A DNA stretch of 64,000 nt from assembly GCF_003185915.1 (NCBI RefSeq), contig NZ_QHLZ01000015.1, positions 1 through 64,000 on the forward strand, read 5' to 3'. The position numbers and the translations under genes were made by a program. Under the pieces are notes generated by a model, which was given only the letters and a program-made list of their open reading frames with translations, did not search any database and was not told where the DNA came from. This document shows, piece by piece, positions 1 through 8,542 of the stretch. The DNA comes from Arthrobacter psychrochitiniphilus. GTDB taxonomy: Bacteria > Actinomycetota > Actinomycetes > Actinomycetales > Micrococcaceae. Position 1 is the first letter of the stretch. Every line of letters starts with the position of its first letter.

Positions 1-269
1 GTCTGGATCTGCGTACGGCTCGTCAGATCAGCAATAGGACGGTCAATGGCCAACGTGGGAGTGTTGTGATCCTCCGTAGCAATAGTCAAATCGGGGCGGC
101 GCAGCGGACGGCCAGCCAACCGCAAACCCTCAAAGGCCTGCGGGGAGCTGACCTCGTGGACCAAGTGAAGATCAATGTAAAGAAGATCAGGCTGAGCAGC
201 ATCGCCCACGCCTTCACCCTGACGGACAACATGATCACGCCACACTTTTTCGGCCAGCGTCTTCGCCAT
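1..269 (-). CDS. leuC: 3-isopropylmalate dehydratase large subunit, partial (5' end only)
   Basis: First 89 residues of the aconitase-family large subunit that, with LeuD, isomerises 2-isopropylmalate to 3-isopropylmalate in leucine synthesis. The N-terminus begins MAKTLAEKVWRDHVV and continues through LLYIDLHLVHEVSSPQAFEGL and TIATEDHNTPT, which are typical of LeuC. The start at 269 is supported by an AAAGGAAGG ribosome site just upstream. The gene runs off the left edge of the window, so the Fe-S cysteines are not visible. In related genomes leuC is often preceded by a divergent IclR-type regulator (from memory); here the upstream neighbour is the catabolic island instead. Confidence 0.95.
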   Translation of the reverse strand, partial: MAKTLAEKVWRDHVVRQGEGVGDAAQPDLLYIDLHLVHEVSSPQAFEGLRLAGRPLRRPDLTIATEDHNTPTLAIDRPIADLTSRTQIQ

Positions 270-450
270 GACCTTCCTTTCATTGCACTTGGTATGTATA
301 TATTTCCTACTGCAGAAAACACCACCAGTAACAACTGGCGTTATCGCAGAACCCTCTCCTACGCTCCATCGTGTGCCATGAACAACTGATTCAGCACAGA
401 GAAGTGTCAGCTATTTGGGTTCCAGTGCCCCGATACGTTGTTGTCACCGT
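270..450 (-). promoter_or_regulatory. leuC upstream region
   Basis: Gap of about 180 bp between leuC and the end of the HMG-CoA-lyase-like gene, both on the minus strand. It holds the leuC ribosome site and an AT-rich stretch (about 296-305, TATATATTT on the plus strand) that could contain the -10 element. No gene or convincing terminator was seen. Confidence 0.35.
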
Positions 451-1401
451 TTAATTGTTCTCGGGCCAACGGGCCGCGGCCAGGTCGTTCCGGGTGCCCC
501 CACGAGAGACGAAGGATGCTGACGGACGGCCAGTAAGTTCAGCGATTCGGTCCGAGACCTTCATATATTTCTCAAGGTCAATCCCCGTTGCTATCCCCAG
601 CCCATCACACAAGTGGATCAGGTCCTCTAAAGCCGCGTTGCCCAAGACTGCAGGATCTCCGGGGAACCACATGTCCCCTCCCAACCCGCCGAAGGATCCT
701 TCTAGCCAGCTGGCTCCAGCCATCATGGATGCAAGAGCGTTGGCCGGAGCGAAGCCGTTGCGGTTGTGAAGGTGCACTCCCACATCCAACTCGGGATAGT
801 CCTGGCACACTTGCGCAACGCCGTCGTAGATTTCACCGGGATGTTCTTCACCCGAAGTGGCAGCGAGGTAGACACCGCTGGCGCCTGCCTCAATGGCAGC
901 CTCCACCACGCGAAGCCGCTCTTCCTTGCTGACAGGCCCGCGAGCTGGCGCAAAGAACGCACACGCGACGGCAACAACCAGACGTGTGCCGACCGACTGC
1001 GTCAATTCACCAATTTTGGCAAGGTCCGCCAAGACTTCATCTACATTCATACCTTGGTTGCGTATGCTGACTTCGGTGTCCGCTGAGACCACCACGACAA
1101 GCTCATCCAATCCGCAGTCCGCTGCACGCTGTGCGCCACGGAGATTGGGAGCTAAACCCCTATAAACAACGCCGGGGAGTCGCGGCACGGCCGCCATGAC
1201 TTCACTGGCATCTGCTAGTTGCGGCAAAACCCTCGGATGGGCAAAAGAGACGGCCTCTATCTCCCGAACTCCAGCATCGATCAACATATGAACCAGTTCT
1301 ACTTTGTCCCCGGTGGGCACTGGCTCAACAACCGATTGCAGGCCGTCACGCAGGCCGACTTCAACGAGTCGAATAGAAGATGGCAGTTGTGGAAGACTCA
1401 T
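451..1401 (-). CDS. HMG-CoA lyase-like protein (DRE-TIM metallolyase family)
   Basis: 316 residues. Members of this family carry out retro-Claisen or aldol cleavage (HMG-CoA lyase, citramalyl-CoA lyase) on a TIM barrel. The metal-site opening VEVGLRDGLQ is at about residues 13-22 and HLHNRNG at about 210. The position of the catalytic Cys of true HMG-CoA lyases (GGLGGCP loop) reads FGGLGGDMWFPG, so that Cys is Asp here. The last step may therefore differ from classical HMG-CoA cleavage. It is translationally coupled to the CoA-transferase gene upstream by an ATGA overlap at 1398-1401. It probably acts late in the island's pathway on a CoA thioester, or as an aldolase. Family is clear; substrate unknown. 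Confidence 0.82.
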   Translation of the reverse strand: MSLPQLPSSIRLVEVGLRDGLQSVVEPVPTGDKVELVHMLIDAGVREIEAVSFAHPRVLPQLADASEVMAAVPRLPGVVYRGLAPNLRGAQRAADCGLDELVVVVSADTEVSIRNQGMNVDEVLADLAKIGELTQSVGTRLVVAVACAFFAPARGPVSKEERLRVVEAAIEAGASGVYLAATSGEEHPGEIYDGVAQVCQDYPELDVGVHLHNRNGFAPANALASMMAGASWLEGSFGGLGGDMWFPGDPAVLGNAALEDLIHLCDGLGIATGIDLEKYMKVSDRIAELTGRPSASFVSRGGTRNDLAAARWPENN

Positions 1402-2615
1402 GCAAGACCCCTAGTTCGCAGTGCTGACAAGTCAGAATCCGAGATCCCTAGCTCGGAGAGGACCTCTTGAGTATGTTGTCCCAGTGCGGGGCCGGGCCAC
1501 CGTACGGTGCCTGTAGTACGGCTCAGCTTTGGGAAGACGTTTTGCATTGAGACAGGTCCCAGGACAGGGTGGTCTACTGAAATGATGGACTCACGGGCCA
1601 AATACTGTGGATCACTGAGCATATCCACAGGCCGGAATATCTTTCCTGCAGGGACTCCATGCTTCTCCAACAAAGCTTCTAGGTCTTCTGCCATCTGCGT
1701 GGAAGTAAACTCACCGATTATCCCGTCCAGTTCCTCTTGACGTTCTCCGCGGGCACCGTGTGTTGCATAGCGCGCATCGGAGGCCAGCTCGGGCTGATTG
1801 ATGGCAACAGCCAATCGGCCGAACACTGTGTCTTGATTGGCGGCGATCAGCACCCATTTCCCGTCTTTAGTGGGGTATACGTTGCTAGGAGCGACGTTGG
1901 GGAGAATAGCGCCGGTACGTTCACGCTGGTATCCGGATACTTGCCATTCCGGCACAAGTGATTCCATCACGCCTAGGACTGCCTCATAAATTGAAGAATC
2001 CACCACCTGACCATGCCCGCTGGTCTCACGTTCATGGACAGCCGCCAACGCCCCTATGGTTGCGAACAATGCCGCGAGAGTATCACCAATTGAGATGCCA
2101 ACACGTGATGGTGGCATGGACGGATCACCCACCACATACCTGAGGCCACCCATAGCCTCGCCTATCGCACCATACCCTGCTCGTTGGGAGTAGGGCCCGT
2201 CCTGGCCAAACCCGGAAACCCTCACCATAATGAGTTTCGGATTCAGTTCCTTCAGATCGGAGTAGCCCATACCCCACCGCTCCATGGTCCCTGGACGGAA
2301 GTTCTCGATAAGAACATCGGCCGTAGAGAGCAACTTTCGAGCTATATCCTGCGCCTCGGGCTCGCGCAGATTTAGGGTAACGGAACGTTTGTTGCGTCCC
2401 ACAATCGACCACCAGAGCGACTGCCCCTCAGGTAGCTGCCGGCCCCATTGCCGAAGCGGATCGCCTTTGGTGGGGTCCTCAATTTTGACGACATCCGCTC
2501 CTAAATCGCCTAGCATCTGGCCACAGAAGGGCCCTGCAAGCAACTGGCCCATCTCAATAACTCGCAGGCCCGACAGGGGTCCTGAACCGGATTTAACTTC
2601 AATGTTGGCGGTCAT
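1398..2615 (-). CDS. CaiB/BaiF family (class III) CoA-transferase
   Basis: 405 residues, typical length for class III CoA-transferases, which move CoA between carboxylic acids. Recognisable parts are the N-terminal GLRVIEMGQLLAGPFCGQMLGDLGADVVKIE, NKRSVTLNL, NFRPGTMERWGMGY and VSGFGQDGPYSQRAGYGAIGEAMGG. In many relatives a catalytic Asp sits at the start of the last block (GYD); this one reads GYG, as in a subgroup of the family, so the acyl carrier residue is uncertain. Ribosome site AGGAGG lies upstream of the ATG at 2615. First gene of a two-gene operon with the lyase-like gene, divergent from hyuA. It probably activates a pathway acid to its CoA ester. Confidence 0.88.
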   Translation of the reverse strand: MTANIEVKSGSGPLSGLRVIEMGQLLAGPFCGQMLGDLGADVVKIEDPTKGDPLRQWGRQLPEGQSLWWSIVGRNKRSVTLNLREPEAQDIARKLLSTADVLIENFRPGTMERWGMGYSDLKELNPKLIMVRVSGFGQDGPYSQRAGYGAIGEAMGGLRYVVGDPSMPPSRVGISIGDTLAALFATIGALAAVHERETSGHGQVVDSSIYEAVLGVMESLVPEWQVSGYQRERTGAILPNVAPSNVYPTKDGKWVLIAANQDTVFGRLAVAINQPELASDARYATHGARGERQEELDGIIGEFTSTQMAEDLEALLEKHGVPAGKIFRPVDMLSDPQYLARESIISVDHPVLGPVSMQNVFPKLSRTTGTVRWPGPALGQHTQEVLSELGISDSDLSALRTRGLA

Positions 2616-2683
2616 AGCAGCCCTCCTGGGAAACGGCTTTGGCGATTGCGAAGTTGTTCAACTGTTGAATACGAACAGTGAAG

Positions 2684-2693
2684 ATGTATACAA
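2684..2693. promoter_or_regulatory. Putative GntR/FCD operator, site 1
   Basis: ATGTATACAA, an 8-bp perfect TGTATACA palindrome about 70 bp upstream of the CoA-transferase start. One of seven TTGYATRCAA-like sites found only in control regions of the island. Confidence 0.55.
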
Positions 2694-2744
2694 CTTTGCA
2701 GAATTACCGCTGGGAGTCAAGAAAATTCTGAATATTTCCACAAA

Positions 2745-2756
2745 ATCGTATGCAAT
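2745..2756. promoter_or_regulatory. Putative GntR/FCD operator, site 2
   Basis: ATCGTATGCAAT in the divergent CoA-transferase/hyuA control region, directly before a TTGACA hexamer at 2761-2766 that could be the -35 of the hyuA promoter (17 bp before a weak TAGCCT). Confidence 0.55.
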
Positions 2757-2976
2757 CTAGTTGACAGCAGGCCGGTATGACTTTAGCCTGAATCTGAGTT
2801 AATGTGATCTGCATTACAGCATCTAACAGTGCGGGCACTCACTAAGTACCGGATCCAAGGAAGTGGCCCGTTACGGGCAGCCCTGGATGATACAAAAAAT
2901 CTTTTTTACTTTACGGCCCAGCTCAGCGGCGCACCAGCGCGAGACATAGAGCAGAGACAGATATTGAGGAGAACTG

Positions 2977-5055
2977 ATGGCATTTCGACTAGGTGTAGAT
3001 GTTGGCGGCACCTTCACGGACATTTTGCTGATCAACGAAGAGACCGGGGAAACTCACCGATTCAAAACCGCCTCCACGCCCGAGGACCAGTCCATCGGCG
3101 TGCTCCACGGCATTGAACAGGTCTGTTCAGCTGCCAACATCGGGCTCTCAGAAGTGTACGAAGTCCTCCACGGCACAACTGTAGCCACCAACGCCATTCT
3201 TGAAAAAAAGGGTGCCCGCGTTGGCTTGGTAACAACTAAGGGCTTCCGCCAGGTCCTGCAGATCGCCCGATCGTTCGTTCCCGGGGGGCTGGCAGGATGG
3301 ATCATTTGGCCCAAACCTGAACCACTCGCAGACCTTGAAGACACCGTTGAAGTCATTGAACGGGTGACCACCAACGGCGAAGTGCTCACGCCTTTAGACG
3401 AAGAAGACGTTAGGACCCAGCTCCGCAAGCTAAAGAAAAAAGGCATCGAGGCCCTAAGTATCAGCCTGATCAACTCCTACGCCTATGGGCACCATGAGTC
3501 CCGTATTGCCCAGATCGCCGCCGAAGAACTCCCCGGGATCCCCGTGTCCCAATCCTCAGTAGTTCTTCCCGAACTTCGCGAGTATGAACGCACTATCACC
3601 ACAGTCGCTAACGCTTATGTTCAGGGTCAAGTATCCCGTTATGTTGGCAATCTCGAGAGCAAGCTGGGCGAAGCGGGGATCAACGCTCAATTATCAATCC
3701 TGCGCAGCGACGGCGGACTGGTTTCGGGCAAGGTGGCCGCGAACAACCCAGTGTCCTTATTGCTTTCCGGACCAGCAGGAGGGGTTACCGGTGCCGTGTG
3801 GGCTGCCGAACAAGCGGGGTTCTCTAACTTGCTGACTTTTGACATGGGAGGTACGTCCACTGACGTGGCACTTGTGCAAAACTTGACACCGCGCATAGGC
3901 CGCGAGACCACCGTTGGTGACCTGACAGTACGTGCCACCTCAGTAGACGTTCGAACCGTTGGAGCCGGTGGAGGTTCGATCGCTCATGTACCCCCGCTAA
4001 CTCAGGCCCTGCGCGTGGGTCCTCAATCAGCAGGTGCATCCCCGGGACCCGCCTCATACAGCCGCGGCGGGGTGGACCCCACCGTCACCGACGCGAATGT
4101 TGTCCTGGGCTACCTTCTGCCCCAACTAGCCGGCGGAGAAATAGGTCTAGACGTTGAGGCGGCCGGAACTGCTGTGAAGACCATCTCCGAAGCCATCGGA
4201 ATGGACGGGGTAGAAAGCGCTGCCGAGGGCATCATCCACATCGTCAATGAAAACATCTACGGCGCACTGAAGCTCGTATCAACTCAACAAGGATTTGATC
4301 CACGAGATTTCGCTTTGGTGGCTTTCGGAGGGGCCGGGCCATTGCACGCCAACGCCCTTGGAAAACTGACCGGAGCCTGGCCGGTCATCATCCCGCCGTC
4401 GCCGGGTGTCCTGTGCGCCTACGGGGACGCGACCACTAGTCTGCGTGACGAATCTGCCCGCACCTTGGTCCAGCGCTTTAGCGAACTCAGCGACGAGCTG
4501 GTCTACGATATTTTGAAAGACCTCGAAGCTAATGCCCGCGAATCGCTTCTTGCAGCCGGTCTCGATGAGAAGGACCTGACAGTCGCCTATTCGGCGGACA
4601 TGCGGTACCACGGTCAAGGATTCGAAATCCCCATCACGGTAGATCTGAGCACTTTCCGCAACGGGAATGGCCTAACCCATCTTCGTTCCCAGTTCAACAC
4701 CGAGCACGAAAGACTGTTCGCCTTTTTGCTGGACAATGAGCACGAATTTGTGACCGCCCGAGCTACAGTCAGCGGGCCCCGGCCCGAAGTAGCGTCAGTG
4801 ACCCTCGAGGCTAGCGGTTCCGATCCCTACCTTGCAGAACTCAGCAAGCACACAATCTTCGTAGATGGGAGCAACCTCCCAGCCGTTATTTATGACCGAG
4901 GTCTGCTCAAGGCAGGGAACGTGGTTCCAGGACCCGCCGTCATTACCGAAATGGACTCCACAACGCTGGTTCTCCCGGGTCACACCGCAACCGTTCACCC
5001 GCACGGCAGCCTCCTGATCCGCCCCATTGAAGACCCTGAAACGACAAAGGACTGA
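2977..5055 (+). CDS. Hydantoinase/oxoprolinase family protein, subunit A (HyuA-like)
   Basis: 692 residues. The family includes ATP-dependent N-methylhydantoinase, 5-oxoprolinase and the beta-type subunits of acetone/acetophenone carboxylases. Its actin-like ATPase fold phosphorylates a cyclic amide or ketone for attack by the B subunit. Visible motifs are DVGGTFTDILLINE at residues 7-20, HGTTVATNAILEKKGA at about 64, LLSGPAGGVTGA at about 263, LTFDMGGTSTDVALV at about 286 and GAGGGS at about 329. The start at 2977 has a GAGGAG site. It is followed 4 bp later by subunit B and then the amidohydrolase, as expected for a hydantoin-like ring-opening operon. Full length with no obvious defects. 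Confidence 0.92.
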   Translation: MAFRLGVDVGGTFTDILLINEETGETHRFKTASTPEDQSIGVLHGIEQVCSAANIGLSEVYEVLHGTTVATNAILEKKGARVGLVTTKGFRQVLQIARSFVPGGLAGWIIWPKPEPLADLEDTVEVIERVTTNGEVLTPLDEEDVRTQLRKLKKKGIEALSISLINSYAYGHHESRIAQIAAEELPGIPVSQSSVVLPELREYERTITTVANAYVQGQVSRYVGNLESKLGEAGINAQLSILRSDGGLVSGKVAANNPVSLLLSGPAGGVTGAVWAAEQAGFSNLLTFDMGGTSTDVALVQNLTPRIGRETTVGDLTVRATSVDVRTVGAGGGSIAHVPPLTQALRVGPQSAGASPGPASYSRGGVDPTVTDANVVLGYLLPQLAGGEIGLDVEAAGTAVKTISEAIGMDGVESAAEGIIHIVNENIYGALKLVSTQQGFDPRDFALVAFGGAGPLHANALGKLTGAWPVIIPPSPGVLCAYGDATTSLRDESARTLVQRFSELSDELVYDILKDLEANARESLLAAGLDEKDLTVAYSADMRYHGQGFEIPITVDLSTFRNGNGLTHLRSQFNTEHERLFAFLLDNEHEFVTARATVSGPRPEVASVTLEASGSDPYLAELSKHTIFVDGSNLPAVIYDRGLLKAGNVVPGPAVITEMDSTTLVLPGHTATVHPHGSLLIRPIEDPETTKD

Positions 5056-5059
5056 CTCC

Positions 5060-6931
5060 ATGGCAACGCTAATTGAAACCGCCACACAACCCCTCAATGC
5101 AGTGGACGTGGACATTGTAACCCTTGACCTGATCGAAAATGCGCTCCGCAGCGCCCGCTACGAAATGGATGAGACTCTGTTTCGCACCGCACTGAGCCCG
5201 GGAATTCGGGAACAACATGATGAGTTCCCATTGATCGCCGATCCTGCCGGAAAAATGATTGTAGGGCAGTTCGGCTTGTCCATTCCGGACTTCTTAGAGA
5301 ACTTCAAGGGGACCATCGAAGAAGGGGATGTGCTGATGACCTCGGACCCCTACTCATGTGGAGCTGCGATCAGCCATGCCAACGACTGGCTCGTGGTCAT
5401 GCCCATCTTCTATGAAGGGCGGATCGTCGGGTGGGCATCCCAATTTGGCCATATGACAGACGTTGGCGGCAAGACTCCGGCGTCCATGCCAACGGACGCA
5501 CGCACCATCTTCGAAGAAGGCGTTATTATTCCTCCTTTCAAGCTCTACAAGAAGGGGGAACGCGACGAGACCTCATTGGGGATCATTTTGAACCAGGTCC
5601 GCAAACCTGACTGGAACCGGGCTGATCTCAATGGGATTGTGGCGGCGTGCCGAACTGCTTCGCGGCGGGTACAGGAGATGTGCGCACGTTTTGGTGTAGA
5701 TAGCTACACTTCTGCACTAAATGCCCTGCTAGACCGCAACTACCGAGCAATGAAGGTCCTGCTTGCGCTGGTGTTCAAGGAAGGGGAAACTCTTTCTTTC
5801 ACCGACTATATTGATGATGATGGCCGCGGGTACGGTCCGTACGAGCTCACCATGGCAATCACCCGCACCGGAGACAAGGTGCTGATTGACCTCACCGGTA
5901 GCAGCCCCCAAGCCCAGGGCCCCATCAACTATTACATCAATGAAAATCTCATCCGTATGTTCTTTGGCATCTACATGATCACCGTGGCGGACCCACAAAT
6001 TCTCTGGAATGACGGTTTTTATCCGTTAGTGGATGTTGAGATCCCAGACAATTCATTCTGGAAGCCCCAATACCCGGCTGCCCTCAACGGAAGAAACCAT
6101 GGAATCGGCCGCCTCTTCGATCTTTTCGGAGGATTGCTGGGCCAAGCTAACCCAGATCTACTAAACGCCGCCGGCTTCTCTTCTTCACCTCACTTCATGT
6201 ACTCCGGCAACTACAGTGGTGGCGAGCGCAAAGGTGAATGGTTCCAGCTCTATTCCATCGGCTTCGGTGGCATACCTGGACGGCCCATGGGCGATGGCCC
6301 CGACGGTCATTCGTTGTGGCCTTCCTTTGTCAACATTCCCTGCGAATATCTTGAGTCTTATTACCCGCTGGTGGTGGACTGCTGGGAGACAATCGCAGAC
6401 TCCGGCGGCGCAGGATTACACCGCGGCGGAAACGGCGTTGACGTGGCCTACCGGTTCCTGGAACCTGGCACCATCGCTATCCACGACGACCGCTGGCTGA
6501 CGTATCCATGGGGAGTTAAGGGTGGCGAGCCTGGCGACCGTGGCAAAAAATGGATCGACAGGGCAGACGGTACCAAGGAGATATTGCCCAGCAAAGTGCA
6601 CGATGTGTCCGTTGGCAAAAACGATGTCCTACACTTCGTGACGTGGGGCGGAGGTGGCTGGGGAGATCCTTTGGAGCGGGATCCTGAGCTAGTGTGCAAA
6701 GAGGTGCGGCGCGGACTGGTAACGGCCGACGGCGCTCGGCGCAACGGTGTGGTGTGCAGTGAAGAGGGGGAACTCGACTCTGTTGCAACGCAGGAACTGC
6801 GTACACAACTCCGATCAACCCGTTCTGAACCGTTGCCTCTGTTCAATAGGGGTGGGGACATGGAATCATTACTGGCTAACTGTCTGGCAGAAACTGGACT
6901 GCCAGCACCGATCCCACCATTGGCAGTGTGA
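5060..6931 (+). CDS. Hydantoinase B/oxoprolinase family protein (HyuB-like)
   Basis: 623 residues from the ATG at 5060, chosen for the AAAGG site at 5046-5050; a longer frame from 5027 would overlap hyuA. HyuB-type subunits bind the activated substrate and complete ring opening, or carboxylation in acetone carboxylases. Diagnostic parts are the N-terminal EMDETLFRTALSPGIREQHD, LMTSDPYSCGAAISHANDW, HMTDVGGKTP, DLTGSSPQAQGPINYY and the C-terminal glycine-rich WGGGGWGDP. It partners the A subunit. Its stop overlaps the next start (TGATG), so the three enzymes are probably made together. Confidence 0.92.
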   Translation: MATLIETATQPLNAVDVDIVTLDLIENALRSARYEMDETLFRTALSPGIREQHDEFPLIADPAGKMIVGQFGLSIPDFLENFKGTIEEGDVLMTSDPYSCGAAISHANDWLVVMPIFYEGRIVGWASQFGHMTDVGGKTPASMPTDARTIFEEGVIIPPFKLYKKGERDETSLGIILNQVRKPDWNRADLNGIVAACRTASRRVQEMCARFGVDSYTSALNALLDRNYRAMKVLLALVFKEGETLSFTDYIDDDGRGYGPYELTMAITRTGDKVLIDLTGSSPQAQGPINYYINENLIRMFFGIYMITVADPQILWNDGFYPLVDVEIPDNSFWKPQYPAALNGRNHGIGRLFDLFGGLLGQANPDLLNAAGFSSSPHFMYSGNYSGGERKGEWFQLYSIGFGGIPGRPMGDGPDGHSLWPSFVNIPCEYLESYYPLVVDCWETIADSGGAGLHRGGNGVDVAYRFLEPGTIAIHDDRWLTYPWGVKGGEPGDRGKKWIDRADGTKEILPSKVHDVSVGKNDVLHFVTWGGGGWGDPLERDPELVCKEVRRGLVTADGARRNGVVCSEEGELDSVATQELRTQLRSTRSEPLPLFNRGGDMESLLANCLAETGLPAPIPPLAV

Positions 6932-7557
6932 TGGAAGTGACGGAGAACTTCAGCGATGGCTTCAATGGGACTCTGGTGCCTGGACGAAGCCCTGCCATGA
7001 TCTCGATCGATCTAATGCGCGCTTACTTCGATCCAGAAAGCTCCTTATGTCTGCCCTCAACAGACTGTTTGAGCGTAGTGGCGTCAGTTATCGCAGCAGC
7101 CCGACAAAGCGCAGTGCCTGTGATTCACACGATCGTTCGTTACAGTCCTGATGCCTTGGATGGCGGCATGTTTGTCAAGAAGATCCCTGCCTTGAGAAGC
7201 CTCATCGGGGAGACAAGAAATGGGCTGCTCATGCCCGAGGTCGGGGCCTTGCCTGAAGAAACTGTGATCACCAAGCAATATGCGAGCGCCTTTTTCGGAA
7301 CAAGCCTCAGTTCCATGCTTCAAGCTCGGGGCGTGGACACCCTCATCATTGTGGGCACCAGCACCAGCGGCTGCATCAGAGCAACGGCTGTGGATGCCAT
7401 TCAACATGGTTTCGTTCCTATAGTGGTCCGTGACGGTGTGGTGGATCGCAACGAGACTGTGCACAACGCTTCACTGTACGACCTTCAAGCCAAATATGCT
7501 GAAGTGATGGACAGTGAAGCAACCATCGCCTATATCAAAAGCGTTCAGACTCCTTAG
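6931..7557 (+). CDS. Isochorismatase-family cysteine hydrolase (N-carbamoylsarcosine amidase-like)
   Basis: 208 residues from ATG 6931 (a GTG at 6928 is also possible). The family triad is complete: Asp27 (ISID27LM), Lys115 (ITK115QYASAFFGT) and Cys148 (GTSTSGC148IRATAVDA). The GTSTSGCIRAT loop resembles N-carbamoylsarcosine amidohydrolase, which splits N-carbamoyl amino acids to the amine, CO2 and NH3 after methylhydantoin opening. It follows hyuA-hyuB with a one-base overlap, which supports a role in hydrolysing their ring-opened product. That substrate role is an inference; other amides are possible. Confidence 0.85.
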   Translation: MEVTENFSDGFNGTLVPGRSPAMISIDLMRAYFDPESSLCLPSTDCLSVVASVIAAARQSAVPVIHTIVRYSPDALDGGMFVKKIPALRSLIGETRNGLLMPEVGALPEETVITKQYASAFFGTSLSSMLQARGVDTLIIVGTSTSGCIRATAVDAIQHGFVPIVVRDGVVDRNETVHNASLYDLQAKYAEVMDSEATIAYIKSVQTP

Positions 7558-7583
7558 CGGGGCCTAGACGGCTTGAACTGTGC

Positions 7584-7618
7584 GGTGCTGTCAGCGCTGA
7601 ACATAACCTGACAGCACC
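7584..7618 (+). terminator. Probable terminator after the hyuAB-amidohydrolase operon
   Basis: Perfect 11-bp inverted repeat GGTGCTGTCAG / CTGACAGCACC with a 13-nt loop, 27 bp after the stop. There is no T tract, as often in high-GC Gram-positives. Confidence 0.5.
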
Positions 7619-7658
7619 AGCGCAGTACAAGCGCTGAGGCCCAGTTGTCACCTTAATA

Positions 7659-7668
7659 TTGCATACAA
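7659..7668. promoter_or_regulatory. Putative GntR/FCD operator, site 3 (autoregulation)
   Basis: TTGCATACAA, 84 bp before the start of the GntR gene; matches the island consensus TTGYATRCAA exactly. Confidence 0.6.
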
Positions 7669-7751
7669 CCACAATTTCCGGTAACGTCCCCGACGGCATC
7701 CTTGCCTTTCTGTGACTAGAACCAATCGCCAAGTATTGAGGTGCAACCGTC

Positions 7752-8426
7752 ATGAACACCGATTCCACTCCACCGGATAACGACTTCGGGCAGAACGCCG
7801 ACGAGAGCGCTTACGCTCAGCTGCGCTCCATGCTTGCTTCGGGTATTTTGCAGCCAGGGGCTTGGCTGCGGGAAAAAACCCTGGCAGAGCGCATCGGAGT
7901 CAGCCGGACACCTATTCGCGAGGCGCTTAACAGGTTGGCAGCGGAAGGCCTGGTCGAAATCAGCCGCAACAAGGGAGCACAGGTTGTCTCCTTCACTGCC
8001 GGGGACATCGCAGACCTTTATGACGTTCGCGCTGGGTTTGAACCCCATGCCGCCCTTCTCTCAGTGCCCCGTCTCACAGAGGAGGACGTTGAGCGACTGG
8101 GGCTGCTGGCACAACAAATGGAAGACGCCGTGCAGGCTGGCCGGCACAGTGAGCTGAGCGCTCTCAATGGTGCATTTCATGGCATATTCGTAGAACAGTG
8201 TGGAAACAGACACCTTTCTATTGCTCTGCGGGCAATTCTCCGGCCAACAATGGTGGCACACACCTTCATGAGCTACACCCCTGAGGAACTCAAGCGAAGC
8301 ATGCAACACCATGCCGAACTCGTCGCAGCTGCAAAAGCCCGCGACGGGGAATGGGCCGAAGCTGTTATGCGAGTTCACATTCTGGCCGCCAAGAACGCCG
8401 TAGTCACCGCGAACTCCAACCCTTAG
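7752..8426 (+). CDS. GntR-family transcriptional regulator, FCD subfamily
   Basis: 224 residues. The N-terminal winged helix-turn-helix (residues about 18-80) has the signature LAERIGVSRTPIREALNRLAAEGLVEI. The C-terminal FCD ligand domain follows (LYDVRAGFEPHAALL, then GAFHGIFVEQCGNRHL and MQHHAELVAA), where acids or metal are usually sensed. It sits at the end of the hydantoinase block and has its own upstream palindrome. The same palindrome recurs in the other control regions of the island, so this protein is the likely pathway regulator. Direction of control (repressor is usual in the family) is inferred. Confidence 0.92.
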   Translation: MNTDSTPPDNDFGQNADESAYAQLRSMLASGILQPGAWLREKTLAERIGVSRTPIREALNRLAAEGLVEISRNKGAQVVSFTAGDIADLYDVRAGFEPHAALLSVPRLTEEDVERLGLLAQQMEDAVQAGRHSELSALNGAFHGIFVEQCGNRHLSIALRAILRPTMVAHTFMSYTPEELKRSMQHHAELVAAAKARDGEWAEAVMRVHILAAKNAVVTANSNP

Positions 8427-8542
8427 ATTTTTCTGTCTCCACACGCAGGCAGCATCATGGAGTCCCGCAGGCGAAGCAACTCCATCACTCCATCACTCCA
8501 TGGTGCAGAGAATCGCACCCATGGCTACTGGCAGGTACGTGA

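Noticed and set aside
66..389. Plus-strand 107-codon frame and minus-strand 82-codon frame at the left edge
   Set aside because: Both overlap the 5' end of leuC in other frames; the leuC frame has family motifs and a ribosome site.
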